NCBI GenBank assembly: GCA_965220465.1
Contig: CBDCPZ010000007.1
Span: forward strand, 1-64,000
Reading direction: 5' to 3'
From: JAHDHW01 sp965220465
GTDB lineage: Bacteria > Bacteroidota > Bacteroidia > Chitinophagales > Saprospiraceae
DNA: 64,000 nt
This document shows positions 17,920 to 27,620 of this stretch, piece by piece (positions within the stretch are counted from its first letter, which is position 1; every line of letters begins with the position of its first letter). The notes under the pieces were generated by a model. The model saw nothing but the letters and a program-made list of their open reading frames with translations, was not told the origin of the DNA and ran no database searches. A program made the position numbers and the translations under genes.

Positions 17920-18405
17920 ATGCTAAAAAACCCATACTTCTACCGAAAAAACTTTCAATGCTTTGTAAAAGGGTTCATTGTACCTAAAGAATATATCGGT
18001 AATTGTACCCTTGCTGATTTAGAGCGTATATTAGGCTTTCGGAGAGAAAGATTAAAGCAGGGAGCTGCTTTTGCTCAACTTTACACTTTGCCTGCAATGG
18101 AAGAGCTGGAGTATTTTGGATCTACAGCAACTCCTTCGCATAGATGGGAGGAGCGAAGAGCTGATTTGAGTAATAGAAATATAGAGGTGATCAGCCAGAG
18201 TAGATTAATCAATGCAGCTTATAGGTATCTTAATCCTTCGACTAAGTTAATCAAAGTTATTCCTTTAAAAGATCACAATCCTATGTTAAGTGAAGATCAA
18301 AATTGGCCTCGAGGAATTGGAGCTATGCAATATAAATTGATAAGGAAAAAAGCGGCCTTTATTATTGATGTGATAGAGGACTACCCAAATGGTAAATTTA
18401 AATAA
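17920..18405 (+). CDS. Hypothetical protein, isolated gene between effector island and tssE
   Basis: 161 aa, no signal peptide or membrane segment. It contains SRLINAAYRYLNPSTKLIKVIPLKDHNP and ends IIDVIEDYPNGKF. I do not recognise the family. It stands alone between two repeat-containing gaps inside the T6SS locus, so it may be T6SS cargo, an immunity gene without its toxin, or an inserted cassette. Confidence 0.55.
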   Translation: MLKNPYFYRKNFQCFVKGFIVPKEYIGNCTLADLERILGFRRERLKQGAAFAQLYTLPAMEELEYFGSTATPSHRWEERRADLSNRNIEVISQSRLINAAYRYLNPSTKLIKVIPLKDHNPMLSEDQNWPRGIGAMQYKLIRKKAAFIIDVIEDYPNGKFK

Positions 18406-19105
18406 AGGAGACTTCAATTTATTAGATTTGTTCAAAGTTCGACTTTAGCATTTTTGCCGCTGGCGGCTCCATTTTTTTCATTAATAAAAAAATAGAGGAA
18501 AAAAATCTAGACGGAAAAAAACTCGCCAATCGGCTCAAACACCTTTTCCGTCATTTGATTTAATTTTCTCAGATAACAAGTTCAGATGAAACATAAAAAC
18601 GTACTAAATTCATTTAAATAAAACCTTGGCGGGCCTGGAAAGTCAAAATACGAGGGTGCGGGAGCCTGCTTTGAGTTGAGCATTTATTTTGACGAGAATT
18701 TTGGGTACTTTTTTTCGACTGAAAAAGTACCTCGCCGAAGGCACTCATATGACTTAAAATTAATTTATTCTAAAATAAGATAACAAAAGATTAAAACTTA
18801 AAATATTGATAAACAGTATATTGTAATTTCCTCTTAGAAGGAAAAAACATATCAATAAGAATCGATATTTATGAAAAATGCTAAAGTCGAGCTAAGAATT
18901 TGTTTAAATTTAGTTCACTAGGTTCATGAATCTTCGATTTCTATTGCCTGAAAATCAATACCTTTAATTTGTGACGGGATGAGCCTGAATCAAAATAATG
19001 AATTCATTTAGCTCGCTAAACTTATTAATTATCTTTTCGCCAGAACCACAAACTCCTGATTTTCAAACTAAAATAAATTTTAAACAAGCTCTAAAGTTAA
19101 TACAT
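18406..19105. other. 700-bp non-coding stretch before tssE
   Basis: No convincing gene. It contains the terminal inverted repeat pair listed separately and a strong hairpin, GTACTTTTTTT-CGACTG-AAAAAGTAC, at about 18708-18731. An open frame running into tssE from 18998 has no TssE similarity in its first 36 codons and is read as leader. Confidence 0.5.
18439..18890. repeat. MITE-like element with perfect 17-bp terminal inverted repeats
   Basis: TCGACTTTAGCATTTTT at 18439-18455 recurs as its exact reverse complement at 18874-18890. The 418 nt between them are non-coding and include an internal hairpin. This fits a non-autonomous transposable element, but target-site duplication is not obvious. 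Confidence 0.4.
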
Positions 19106-19594
19106 ATGCCAGACTACTTTTCCAGCCCCTTCCCATTCCACAAAATCATAAAAAAATCAGCTGCTGTTCCAAAGCTTGATTTGGAAGAATCCATCCGTAC
19201 CCATATCCGTTCTTTGGTGCTGATGCGGGTTGGAGAATTTGCTTATGACAAATCATTAGGCTTTGAGATGTGGGATCACGACAAACAAGTATTCTATCAT
19301 GAACAGGCGCCGTACTATGAAGATAAAGATACGAAGAAAGGCCTGTTGGAAAAGTCAACTATTGCGAGAAAGAATTTTAAAGATAACCTCAAAAATATCA
19401 TCGAGGAAAACGAACTTAGGCTAAAGAAAGTTTATGTTCGATTTAATTTTGAAAAAGTGGACGGCAATTTATCCGTTTATCAACGTAAGATTATTATTGA
19501 AATACATGGAGAAATAAAAAGCACCGGAAAGGTATTATCTCCTCCTTTTAAAATGAGTATCTTGTATACCCCCTTCCAAGTGGAAAGTAATTAA
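19106..19594 (+). CDS. tssE: T6SS baseplate subunit TssE (gp25-like)
   Basis: From the ATG at 19106 (MPDYFSSPFPFHKI) the product is 162 aa, the usual size of gp25-like wedge proteins. LDLEESIRTHIRSLVLMRVGEFAYDKSLG is the conserved helix of the family and a C-terminal beta hairpin follows. An ATG at 18998 would add 36 unrelated residues. TssE with TssF and TssG forms the baseplate wedge; tssF begins 12 nt downstream. Confidence 0.82.
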   Translation: MPDYFSSPFPFHKIIKKSAAVPKLDLEESIRTHIRSLVLMRVGEFAYDKSLGFEMWDHDKQVFYHEQAPYYEDKDTKKGLLEKSTIARKNFKDNLKNIIEENELRLKKVYVRFNFEKVDGNLSVYQRKIIIEIHGEIKSTGKVLSPPFKMSILYTPFQVESN

Positions 19595-19606
19595 AAAAAA
19601 CAAGTA

Positions 19607-21463
19607 ATGGCGAAAACCAGCAAAGATATTGTTCAGGATCTATTAAAAGAAGCGAACTACTATTGGTACGATGACAATGAGGATAATGTAAAGCAGTTGA
19701 ACCCGGAAGATTTTGATCCGATTGTTGACAAAATTTTCAAAGCCAATGCCGTAGAACTGGAAAAGCTTTATGCAGAAATTGATGAATCACATAAAGAAAT
19801 AGTATTAGGTTTGTCGCAATCTCTGCTGCCTGACCAATCTTTACTTCCTGAACCAGGTTATACAGTGGCCCAAATCAAACCTAAGGCTTCCAGAGTTTAT
19901 ACTTCTATCGAAGATTCTTTTCAAACTATTGGTCAAAGTGATACCGGTGAAAAGTTTAAATATTATTTTAGTCCCCTGTTTGAGCACGATTATCCCAAGT
20001 GTGAAATAGTGGCGATCCTTATGGACAACGTGGCTTTGCAGGTAGAAAACAATGAACCGGTGATCGTCAAGGAACTTCAGGGTGGAACAGAAACTTCCTG
20101 TATTTGGCTTGGCTTGGATATCGGTAAGGTAAATGAAAAGGATAGCATTTCCTTTTTCCTTGGAAATAATATCGTTGATGAATTTGATAAAAACAACCAT
20201 GTCTTTCATTCTGCAAAATGGTTGCTCAACGGAGAAAAGGAAAAGGAATTAATCGTAAGAAAAGGAATTAGCTCCTTTAATACTCATTTAAAAAAGGGAT
20301 CACCACCGAATATTTTCGAAGCTATGGATATCCCTAATTCCTATGAAAAGCAAATTTTCAGCCGGCTCAGAAATAGTTTTATTCACATTTCTACCCCTTC
20401 TGATATTGAAAATTTTAAGTATCGGGTCCCTCCCCTTTTTGAAGGTAGTGAATTGACATCAACCCTGGACATTAGTAAGCCCATATGCTGGATAAAAATA
20501 GAATTGTCATTGGCAATCCCAAATGATTTTTTAATTAAAAATATTTTATATCCAAACTGTATTCCACTGGTTAACAGAAATTTGAAGGATAGTTTTGTGA
20601 TGAAAAGCAATTATGACAGGATCTTGCTCCCTATGCCTACCAGCGACTTTTTTCTGGATGTTCATAAAGTACAAGACACAAAAAACAAAGAAGATGACCC
20701 GGAAACAGAATATCAAAGGGTAGACTTCCTTCATCCGGATAGTCGACCAGGAACCTTTACTCTTCGAAGTGGTTCTCGTGTCCGGAGATTAAACAGAACA
20801 GATGCAACCCGACGAATACATCGCTTGATGGAGGTCATAGAAGATGAGTACAGCACTTTTAAAGAAAAAGGTGTAAATCGTTTGAAAGAGGATTTTGATG
20901 TTATAGAAAAAGCAATTAACCGGATTAAGAGCCAGCTCCCTGATTATTTTAGAGAAAAAGGATCAGGAGTTGCTTATTTCTGCATCGCTAATTTCAGACC
21001 CAAAATGTCCAGGCTGTATTACTATTATTGGGAGACACAGGGTGAATTGATCAAACATCTGGGTGATAAAATCGGACTTGAAGTAAGCTCAAGCGATATA
21101 AATATTTCAGATAGTAAATCGATTATTCCTATTCAACATGGAAAGGGAGAATTAAGCCCGGATGATTATATCAATCAGCTAAAAATATCGCTCATGTCCA
21201 GAGGGCGGATAATGACAAAGGGAGATATTGAACTGTATGTTCAGAGTCGGTATAGGCATATGTTAAAAGTAGAAAACATAGGGAGAAAACTTATGGTTTT
21301 GGAAGAGGGGAAGCGAGGAAGAGGAATTTTAGTTACTGTCAAATTGCTTAAACTCCTGACGCAAAAAGAAACTGAATTAATCAGAGTAGAATTACAAAAT
21401 GACTTGAATGCAAAAAGCGCTTTCTTCACCCTCATTAAAGTAGAAGTGAATCATGAGAAATAA
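19607..21463 (+). CDS. tssF: T6SS baseplate subunit TssF
   Basis: 618 aa, a normal TssF length. It lies between tssE and tssG and overlaps tssG by 11 nt. The C-terminal half has the family-like ordered segments (TLRSGSRVRRLNRTDATRRI, then FREKGSGVAYFCIANFRP, then DYINQLKISLMSRGRIMTKGDI). TssF and TssG form the wedge core that surrounds the VgrG hub. The assignment rests on length, synteny and these segments; Bacteroidota TssF proteins are very divergent from those of Proteobacteria. Confidence 0.78.
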   Translation: MAKTSKDIVQDLLKEANYYWYDDNEDNVKQLNPEDFDPIVDKIFKANAVELEKLYAEIDESHKEIVLGLSQSLLPDQSLLPEPGYTVAQIKPKASRVYTSIEDSFQTIGQSDTGEKFKYYFSPLFEHDYPKCEIVAILMDNVALQVENNEPVIVKELQGGTETSCIWLGLDIGKVNEKDSISFFLGNNIVDEFDKNNHVFHSAKWLLNGEKEKELIVRKGISSFNTHLKKGSPPNIFEAMDIPNSYEKQIFSRLRNSFIHISTPSDIENFKYRVPPLFEGSELTSTLDISKPICWIKIELSLAIPNDFLIKNILYPNCIPLVNRNLKDSFVMKSNYDRILLPMPTSDFFLDVHKVQDTKNKEDDPETEYQRVDFLHPDSRPGTFTLRSGSRVRRLNRTDATRRIHRLMEVIEDEYSTFKEKGVNRLKEDFDVIEKAINRIKSQLPDYFREKGSGVAYFCIANFRPKMSRLYYYYWETQGELIKHLGDKIGLEVSSSDINISDSKSIIPIQHGKGELSPDDYINQLKISLMSRGRIMTKGDIELYVQSRYRHMLKVENIGRKLMVLEEGKRGRGILVTVKLLKLLTQKETELIRVELQNDLNAKSAFFTLIKVEVNHEK

Positions 21464-22451
21464 TTCAAATTCTTCTAATGAGCTTTTTTTGCGGACCCTT
21501 ATTGAAAAACTAAATACAGATGTCCTCTTCGAATGTTTTGCTGGATTGGTGGTAAGGTCATCCTCTTTGGATGTGAATGATATCCATGTTATTCCCAAAG
21601 AGAATCATCGGAGAAATTACAAAAATGATATCATACAAGCCCCACGTGAGGATGATTTTGACCCTAAGCACTATTTTGATAAAAATGATCGGGGTTTATT
21701 GATTATGTATACCAGTCGCAGTTCAATGCTGGATTATTTGCCGGAAGATTTTTATACTGAGCCTGATAATACGGATGAGTTTTTGACTGAAACTGGAGAA
21801 AAAAAATCAAAAGATGAAATTGAAAATTACCGTGAAAAGGTAAAAGAGCAATTAAAAAGTGCCCATCGTTTTTTCAAACCACTTGAAGTGGAATATAATA
21901 AAGTCAGAGTTAAGAGAGAACTCTATGAGTTAGATCAAATAGAAAATTTTGATAAAACCTTAGAGACATTTTGGGGAAGTTTTAAAGTTACAAACGGTAG
22001 ATGGAAACGATTTTTTAGAACGCTTCATCTCGTATCCTTTATTATCGGTGATGAAAAGAAAACAAAGGCCCTTATTGAATTTGTTTTGGAAACCGAAGTT
22101 ACCTTATCTTTTGATATAGAAGAATATTGCGAAATGGATGATGCACAACGAAAATCCTTAATGGGTGATGAAAGGATAATGGGATTTAATGTAGCCGTTG
22201 GTAATGCTGTTTATGATTATCTTGAAGTTTGTACTTTAAGGGTGGAGGATTTGTCAACCGAAGAATTTTTCGAATACTTTGATATGGAATCTGAAAATAG
22301 AAAATTACTTGATGAAATCGTAAAGTATTATTTCCCATTAAATCTGGAAGTAAGACTGGATTTTTCAATTAATCCACATAAAGGAATTGCAGATGAAAAC
22401 AATTCAGTTGCTGTTCCTGTTTTGGGATATTCCTCAAAATTAGGTGTATAG
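21453..22451 (+). CDS. tssG: T6SS baseplate subunit TssG
   Basis: 332 aa, the normal size for TssG. The start overlaps the end of tssF by 11 nt, and clpV follows after 21 nt, the usual tssE-F-G-H order of Bacteroidota clusters. The N-terminal part has a charged region followed by a helical middle (RWKRFFRTLHLVSFIIGDEK), and the C-terminal part carries beta segments. Sequence similarity is weak, so the call leans on order. Confidence 0.72.
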   Translation: MRNNSNSSNELFLRTLIEKLNTDVLFECFAGLVVRSSSLDVNDIHVIPKENHRRNYKNDIIQAPREDDFDPKHYFDKNDRGLLIMYTSRSSMLDYLPEDFYTEPDNTDEFLTETGEKKSKDEIENYREKVKEQLKSAHRFFKPLEVEYNKVRVKRELYELDQIENFDKTLETFWGSFKVTNGRWKRFFRTLHLVSFIIGDEKKTKALIEFVLETEVTLSFDIEEYCEMDDAQRKSLMGDERIMGFNVAVGNAVYDYLEVCTLRVEDLSTEEFFEYFDMESENRKLLDEIVKYYFPLNLEVRLDFSINPHKGIADENNSVAVPVLGYSSKLGV

Positions 22452-22472
22452 CAACTTTTAACCCCCTTAATT

Positions 22473-24950
22473 ATGTTACCAATCAATCTCTTAAGCTCCT
22501 CGAGCAAACTAGCTATTGAAATAGCACAAAAATTGGCCAAAGAATCCAATCAAGCCACCTTCGGATCTCCGCATTTGCTTATGGCTGCATTAAATAATAG
22601 AGTTGGCATTACCAGTTTCCTCGCCTTAATGGACAAGGATTTATCTTATTTAAAAGGATGGGCCCAATTCAGGATTGATGAATATCAGTCCAAAGGCCTT
22701 CCTTCTGAAGAGCCGGACGCAGATGATAAGGTACGACAGGTTTTAGATGTGGCCAAGACTTTTATGTTGATGTTCAACGAAAAAAGGATTGAACCTCTAT
22801 CAATTTTATGTGCGCTGGTCAGACCTGAGGTTGGGTTTCCCAAAGGTCAAATCGGCAGCCTCAGACTAAATGAAGATGAACTGGTAGAGGCAATTTTAAA
22901 TGATAGCACTATCCAAAAAGCCATTGACAAAGGACAGGGTGCTGATCCTTCAGGAGAACCTTCTTCTGGTCATTCTCCAGCTAATACAAAAGCGTTTTTA
23001 CAATATTGTATCGACAAAATTGCTATGGCCTCTCAAGGAAAGATTGATCCAATCTATGGTAGAGAAAAAGAAATTCGTGAAATGGAGAATATACTCTGCC
23101 GTCGTACCAAACCTAATGTAATTATCACAGGAGAGCCTGGTGTTGGCAAGACTGCATTAGTCGATGGTTTTGCTTTAAAAATAGCAGAAGGAGACGTTTC
23201 TGAGTATTATCAAGCTGCAAAATTGTATCAGTTGGATATTGGCGCGTTGGTGGCAGGGGCATCCTATAGGGGAGAAGTTGAAGACCGTTTGAAAAAGATA
23301 ATGACGGAAATCAAGCGAATGGATAAGGTAATTCTTTTTATAGATGAAATCCACATGATCTTGGATACTCAGGGTGGAGCTTCAGGCATTGCCAATTTAC
23401 TTAAACCGGAACTTGCAAGAGGAGAACTCAATGTAATTGGTGCAACTACTACTAAAGAGTACAAGATTCACATTGAAAAGGACCCTGCATTCAGTCGTCG
23501 TTTCGATGTGTTAAAAGTAGAAGAACCCAGCATTCCTAAAGCAATTAAAATGGTGGAAGGTTTGAAGGGACTATTTGAAGAGCACCATAAGTTTAGCATG
23601 GATGATGTGGCAGTCTCCGAAACAGTCAAATTAGCCAAACGATATTTCCCTCAGCGCTTCCTTCCGGATTCAGCAATTGATTTAATGGATAGAACCATGG
23701 CCTCTTTCCGGATATTGGAAGATAATATGTCTTCCAGGATTGCCAAAGTAAGAGAAGAGCTAAAAACCTTCGCAGATGAAGCTTCAGAAGGCGATTGGCC
23801 AACCTATTGGGAGGATGTGATTAACGTTTTATCTCCCTTAGCATTGGAAGGGATTGAATTGGAGGAGCCGGCTACGGGAAGTGATTCTGCATCCTGGTTA
23901 GTTTATGTAAATAGCATTTTGGACAAATTGGAAAAAGGTGCTAAAAAGAAAAAAGAGGAAATTAGCCACAGCGATATCTCAACTATTGTGGCAATGGCTA
24001 CCGGTATACCTACCGGAAAGATCCAAGCTGATGAGCAACAAAAGCTCATGGATATGGAAAAGTATTTAATGTCAAAAGTTATCGGACAAGACCATGCTGC
24101 TCATACAATTGCTAAGGCGATCCGCCGCAGCCGTTCCGGATTGAAAGAAAAAGGAAAACCAATCGGCAGCTTTTTCCTGGTTGGCCCAACTGGAACAGGA
24201 AAAACAGAACTGGCTAAAACTATAACAGAAAACTTATTCAATAATAAGGAAAATCTGATCCGCTTTGATATGTCAGAATATATGGAATCCCATTCTGTTT
24301 CCCAATTGAAAGGTTCCCCTAAAGGTTATGTCGGGTATGGGGAAGGTGGATTGTTGGTTGATGAGATCAGATCAAAGCCCTATTCAGTTGTTTTATTTGA
24401 TGAAATAGAAAAGGCTCATCCTGATGTTTTCAAACTTTTATTACAAGTTTTAGATGAAGGCCATTTACACGATACTTTAGGTAAAAAAGGCACCTTCACT
24501 GATGCGGTAATTATTTTTACCTCAAATGCAGAACAAGAATGGGTTGTTGATCAATTTGAAAAAGGGGAGATGCCCCAAGAGGCAGAACTACGAGACAGGA
24601 TAGTGGCATCCAAACACTTTAGACCGGAGTTTCTAAATCGCCTGGATGCAATCATTCCTTTTTCACCTTTGTCAAAAGAAGATCTATTAAAGATTCTTGA
24701 TATACAATTAAATCGTTTGTCTGCATTGCTAGCAGAAAAAAAGATGACGCTGCAACTAAGTCAGTCTGCAAAAGAGTATTTAACTGATTTGGGCTATTCT
24801 CCTGCATTTGGCGCTCGTCCTTTGAAACGAGTTATTGATACTTATTTAGGGGATCAAATTTCGGAAATGATCATTTCAGGCAAAGTAAAAAACGACCAGA
24901 AAATCAATGTAGACTTTTCAGATGACAAACTATCTTTTGATGTTGCTTAA
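22473..24950 (+). CDS. clpV: T6SS AAA+ ATPase ClpV (TssH)
   Basis: 825 aa. A Clp-N double repeat occupies residues ~1-150 (LASSSKLAIEIAQ-type N-terminus, FGSPHLLMAAL). The first AAA+ domain has Walker A GEPGVGKT (~220) and Walker B VILFIDEIH (~287). The second has Walker A GPTGTGKT (~571) and SVVLFDEIEKAHPDV (~638), then a C-terminal D2-small domain (FGARPLKRVI). ClpV unfolds the contracted TssBC sheath for reuse. It lies at the 3' end of tssEFGH, facing the convergent M23 gene. Confidence 0.92.
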   Translation: MLPINLLSSSSKLAIEIAQKLAKESNQATFGSPHLLMAALNNRVGITSFLALMDKDLSYLKGWAQFRIDEYQSKGLPSEEPDADDKVRQVLDVAKTFMLMFNEKRIEPLSILCALVRPEVGFPKGQIGSLRLNEDELVEAILNDSTIQKAIDKGQGADPSGEPSSGHSPANTKAFLQYCIDKIAMASQGKIDPIYGREKEIREMENILCRRTKPNVIITGEPGVGKTALVDGFALKIAEGDVSEYYQAAKLYQLDIGALVAGASYRGEVEDRLKKIMTEIKRMDKVILFIDEIHMILDTQGGASGIANLLKPELARGELNVIGATTTKEYKIHIEKDPAFSRRFDVLKVEEPSIPKAIKMVEGLKGLFEEHHKFSMDDVAVSETVKLAKRYFPQRFLPDSAIDLMDRTMASFRILEDNMSSRIAKVREELKTFADEASEGDWPTYWEDVINVLSPLALEGIELEEPATGSDSASWLVYVNSILDKLEKGAKKKKEEISHSDISTIVAMATGIPTGKIQADEQQKLMDMEKYLMSKVIGQDHAAHTIAKAIRRSRSGLKEKGKPIGSFFLVGPTGTGKTELAKTITENLFNNKENLIRFDMSEYMESHSVSQLKGSPKGYVGYGEGGLLVDEIRSKPYSVVLFDEIEKAHPDVFKLLLQVLDEGHLHDTLGKKGTFTDAVIIFTSNAEQEWVVDQFEKGEMPQEAELRDRIVASKHFRPEFLNRLDAIIPFSPLSKEDLLKILDIQLNRLSALLAEKKMTLQLSQSAKEYLTDLGYSPAFGARPLKRVIDTYLGDQISEMIISGKVKNDQKINVDFSDDKLSFDVA

Positions 24951-25012
24951 ATGCCTATGATAAAAAGTGGCAAAATTTTACAACATGAGATTTAGAATGG
25001 GGTGGAGGTAAA

Positions 25013-26410
25013 TTAGAAATAATCAATCTGAATAACCTCTAATTTTTCCTGCAAGGAATCCCTAATTTGGAAAAATGCAATATCATCAATTGAAAATGAT
25101 GTTTCATTTTGAACTATATCTTCTTTTAGATGATTGACCTGCATTCCATTTTTCCAAAAACGAAAGCATACATGATATCCCGTAGCTAAACCGGTTTTTC
25201 CTGCATACCCAATTACTTGCCCCTGATTTACCATAGCTCCTTTTTTTATCCCCTCTGCAAATCCGTCGTCCATTATGTGGAGATACTGAGTTTTATAAAC
25301 ATTATCATGTTTGATTTTAATATAATTGCCATTATTCTTCTTGAATCTAGCTTCAATCACAATTCCATCGCCAACTGCAAATATTGGATCTCCTTTCTTT
25401 GCATAATAATCTGTTCCAAGATGCGGCCTTTCCTTTCCAAGAACAGGATGTATTCGTTTTGGGTCATATCCGGAAGTGATGCGATTATATTTTACAGGCG
25501 ACTGTAAAAAGCGTTTTTTCATAGAATTCCCATATTGATCGAAAAAGCCATTTTGATCTTCATTTTCAAAATTGAATGCAAAATATTCTTTATTGTTGGT
25601 CTTAAAATAAACAGCTAATAATTTCCCTACATCTACGGCCTTGTCATCGACCCAAAGTTCTTCATAAATCAATTTAAAACGGTCATTGGTTTTGACATGA
25701 TAAAGATCGATTGTCCACTTTAATGCTTCTTCTAATTTGTTGATAATACCTAAGTCGCCTTGATACTTTAATACGGCATCTAATAGCGTGGAATCCACGA
25801 TTCCTGCAACAGATTTAATTTTAGTGGTTACGGTTTTAGTAAAAATTTTAATTTTAGGTTTTGGAAATATTCCAATAAATATATCCTTGTTATAATCCAA
25901 TTTGTAAATGTAGAATTTTTGCCGAGGGGTAGTTTTTTTACTTTCAAAAGTAATCAATGCTCTTTGAGCATAAATTGAATCGATTCCTTCTTGTTTAGCT
26001 AGAAAAATCAATTCATTTAAAACCTTCATTGGAACTTTGTCTTTTTTCAAAAGCGTGGCCAAATCTGTATTTTTATCCTGAATAGTAGTTTTTTTGCTAA
26101 ATAAAGAATGATCCATTTTCCCATTAATGAGGTCTTCTATTGTTAGACTGTTTATAGGTTCACCATGGGTAGGTTCAGGAGGATTAACCTCTTCAAAACA
26201 AGTACTAAATTTTAATATAATCACAAGAAAAATTAAGAAGACAAAAAAAGTGAAGAGGGAAATATATTTGTATTGACTTGACTTTAATATCTGATCTTTA
26301 AAGTTTTTCAGACTAACAATTTTCTTTGCATTAGGGTCGGACGTGCTATTTTGATTGCGCGGTTTTATTTTTATTTTTGACTTAATCCTAATTTTTGGTT
26401 TCTTTTTCAT
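25013..26410 (-). CDS. Membrane-anchored M23-family peptidoglycan endopeptidase
   Basis: 465 aa. A Lys-rich cytoplasmic N-terminus leads into one transmembrane helix (~residues 48-70, YISLFTFFVFLIFLVIILKF), then a periplasmic body. The C-terminal M23 domain (~310-445) has HLGTDY (His and Asp zinc ligands, ~330), TQYLHI, and GYHVCFRFWKNG, where the last zinc-ligand His of the usual HxH is Cys. This variant is familiar from Bacteroidota members. It would cut peptide cross-links in the wall. It faces clpV convergently and is probably housekeeping, not T6SS cargo. Confidence 0.82.
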   Translation of the reverse strand: MKKKPKIRIKSKIKIKPRNQNSTSDPNAKKIVSLKNFKDQILKSSQYKYISLFTFFVFLIFLVIILKFSTCFEEVNPPEPTHGEPINSLTIEDLINGKMDHSLFSKKTTIQDKNTDLATLLKKDKVPMKVLNELIFLAKQEGIDSIYAQRALITFESKKTTPRQKFYIYKLDYNKDIFIGIFPKPKIKIFTKTVTTKIKSVAGIVDSTLLDAVLKYQGDLGIINKLEEALKWTIDLYHVKTNDRFKLIYEELWVDDKAVDVGKLLAVYFKTNNKEYFAFNFENEDQNGFFDQYGNSMKKRFLQSPVKYNRITSGYDPKRIHPVLGKERPHLGTDYYAKKGDPIFAVGDGIVIEARFKKNNGNYIKIKHDNVYKTQYLHIMDDGFAEGIKKGAMVNQGQVIGYAGKTGLATGYHVCFRFWKNGMQVNHLKEDIVQNETSFSIDDIAFFQIRDSLQEKLEVIQIDYF

Positions 26411-26547
26411 CTTGATGAAAATTGTGTCGCGATCAAATATAACATAATTTTCACTTACCCACTTTTGTATATTCTATTTTTATTGCAGTATATGTTTCAA
26501 ACAATGATCACATTTGGTTTATTGGTCTCAAAAAAAGGTTTAAAACC

Positions 26548-26563
26548 TCCCACTTCAGTGGGA
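26548..26563. repeat. Left-end hairpin of IS200/IS605 element
   Basis: TCCCACTTCAGTGGGA forms a 7-bp stem 32 nt before the tnpA ATG, the position of the left-end recognition hairpin in IS200/IS605 elements. Confidence 0.65.
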
Positions 26564-26595
26564 ACAATTTATTCTGTTAAATTAGCATCAAAAAG

Positions 26596-27030
26596 ATGGC
26601 GCTATATAGAAAGGGATCGCATACATTAACTCGATTAACTGTCCACATAGTATGGGTTACCAAATACCGTTATCATGTATTAACAGGAGATGTACAGTCA
26701 AAATGCCGAAGTCTGTTGATACAAGATTGCGAAACCTTAGATATAGAAATACTGAAGGGAGTAGTCAGTAAAGATCATGTGCACATGCATATAGAATATC
26801 CATCCAAGTTATCAGTGAGCACTGTGCTCAAACAACTAAAAGGAAGAAGTTCTCGCTTGTTGCAAAAAGAGTTTCCCCATTTAAAGAAACGATACTGGGG
26901 TCAGCATTTATGGGCAACAGGCTATGGAGCATGGAGTACCGGAAATATTACTGACGAAATGGTGCAAGAATATCTAGAACACCATAGAAAACCTTCAGAT
27001 AAATCTCAAGACAACTTTTTGCTTGAGTAA
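26596..27030 (+). CDS. tnpA: IS200/IS605 transposase TnpA (HUH, Y1)
   Basis: 144 aa. It begins with HTLTRLTVHIVWVTKYRYHVL and carries DHVHMHIEYP, containing the HUH metal-binding pair (~residue 61). VSTVLKQLKGRSSRLLQKEFP and ATGYGAWSTGNITDEMVQEYLEHH follow, with the catalytic Tyr near residue 125. All catalytic elements are present, so the enzyme could be active. It performs single-strand peel-and-paste transposition. Confidence 0.9.
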   Translation: MALYRKGSHTLTRLTVHIVWVTKYRYHVLTGDVQSKCRSLLIQDCETLDIEILKGVVSKDHVHMHIEYPSKLSVSTVLKQLKGRSSRLLQKEFPHLKKRYWGQHLWATGYGAWSTGNITDEMVQEYLEHHRKPSDKSQDNFLLE

Positions 27031-27066
27031 TATAAAAAATGACTTTTAGTCATGAATCATTCAAAC

Positions 27067-27087
27067 CCACCTACTTCAAGTAGGTGG
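27067..27087. repeat. Right-end hairpin of IS200/IS605 element
   Basis: CCACCTACTT-C-AAGTAGGTGG, a perfect 10-bp stem 37 nt after the tnpA stop, matches a right-end IS200/IS605 hairpin. Confidence 0.65.
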
Positions 27088-27091
27088 TCGT

Positions 27092-27574
27092 TTAGTTAAC
27101 CATTTTATCAAGAAATTCTAACTTATATTTATCCTCAATCTTTTTAATATCTTCCGAAAACAAATGAATATCTTTAGTCATTTGGGCATAAATAGTTGAT
27201 GGTAGCGGACAAATTTTGATGACTGAGTTATTTTCTTCAACAGTAATTATGAACTGTCCATCAATGGAAAATTTACCTGGTATTGGGTTCTGATTTTTTG
27301 TTTCCCAATTTATTATAATGTTTCCTTCCAAATCCCAAAGTTTATAAAATCCATCTTCATCAGTGGTCAAAATGAATTCATCATCGGGGGAGAATTCGAC
27401 AGCAATGAGGTTTGCTTTATGACCTTTAAATTCTTGTAATAAATTACCCTGCGTATCTGAAAGTTTTAGTGATTTATCCTTAGCCCAAGTCAGAAGATGG
27501 GTTGTTTTATGATTAAGTTTAACACCCAAAATCCTTTCAGAGTGTGGGTTACCTTTTTGATCCCAGATTTTCAC
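27092..27574 (-). pseudogene. Truncated WD40-repeat protein
   Basis: The 160 codons from a GTG encode about two to three WD40 blades (LLTWAKDKSLKLSDTQGNL, FSPDDEFILTTDEDGFYKLWD). Upstream in the same frame WD-like sequence continues for ~17 codons to a TGA near 27625 (SKEDKVITRSLENVKIWDQ), so the real N-terminal part is missing. Its stop codon borders the right end of the IS element. It is probably the tail of a much larger WD40 protein left after rearrangement. Confidence 0.65.
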
Positions 27575-27620
27575 ATTTTCAAGTGATCGCGTAATTACTT
27601 TATCTTCTTTTGAAAACAGT

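Larger units (their letters stand above)
26540..27095 (+). mobile_element. IS200/IS605-family insertion sequence, apparently intact
   Basis: A single tnpA gene lies between left and right subterminal hairpins, total ~555 bp, with no terminal inverted repeats, as expected. The right end touches the stop codon of the WD40 fragment. No tnpB accompanies it. Exact ends are estimated. Confidence 0.7.

Noticed and set aside
18998..19105. N-terminal extension of TssE
   Set aside because: The 36 added residues have no TssE similarity; ATG at 19106 gives the family-typical length.
1..24950. Extracellular contractile injection system or phage tail in place of T6SS
   Set aside because: TssK-, TssN- and TssO-like genes with membrane helices, ClpV recycling ATPase, Hcp and PAAR-linked effectors point to a membrane-bound T6SS; no phage structural, lysis or integrase genes are present.
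25013..26410. M23 endopeptidase as a T6SS effector
   Set aside because: It has its own membrane anchor, lies on the opposite strand and looks like common Bacteroidota wall-remodelling enzymes.
26548..27087. CRISPR-like repeats
   Set aside because: The two palindromes differ in sequence and bracket a tnpA gene; they are IS end hairpins, not an array.
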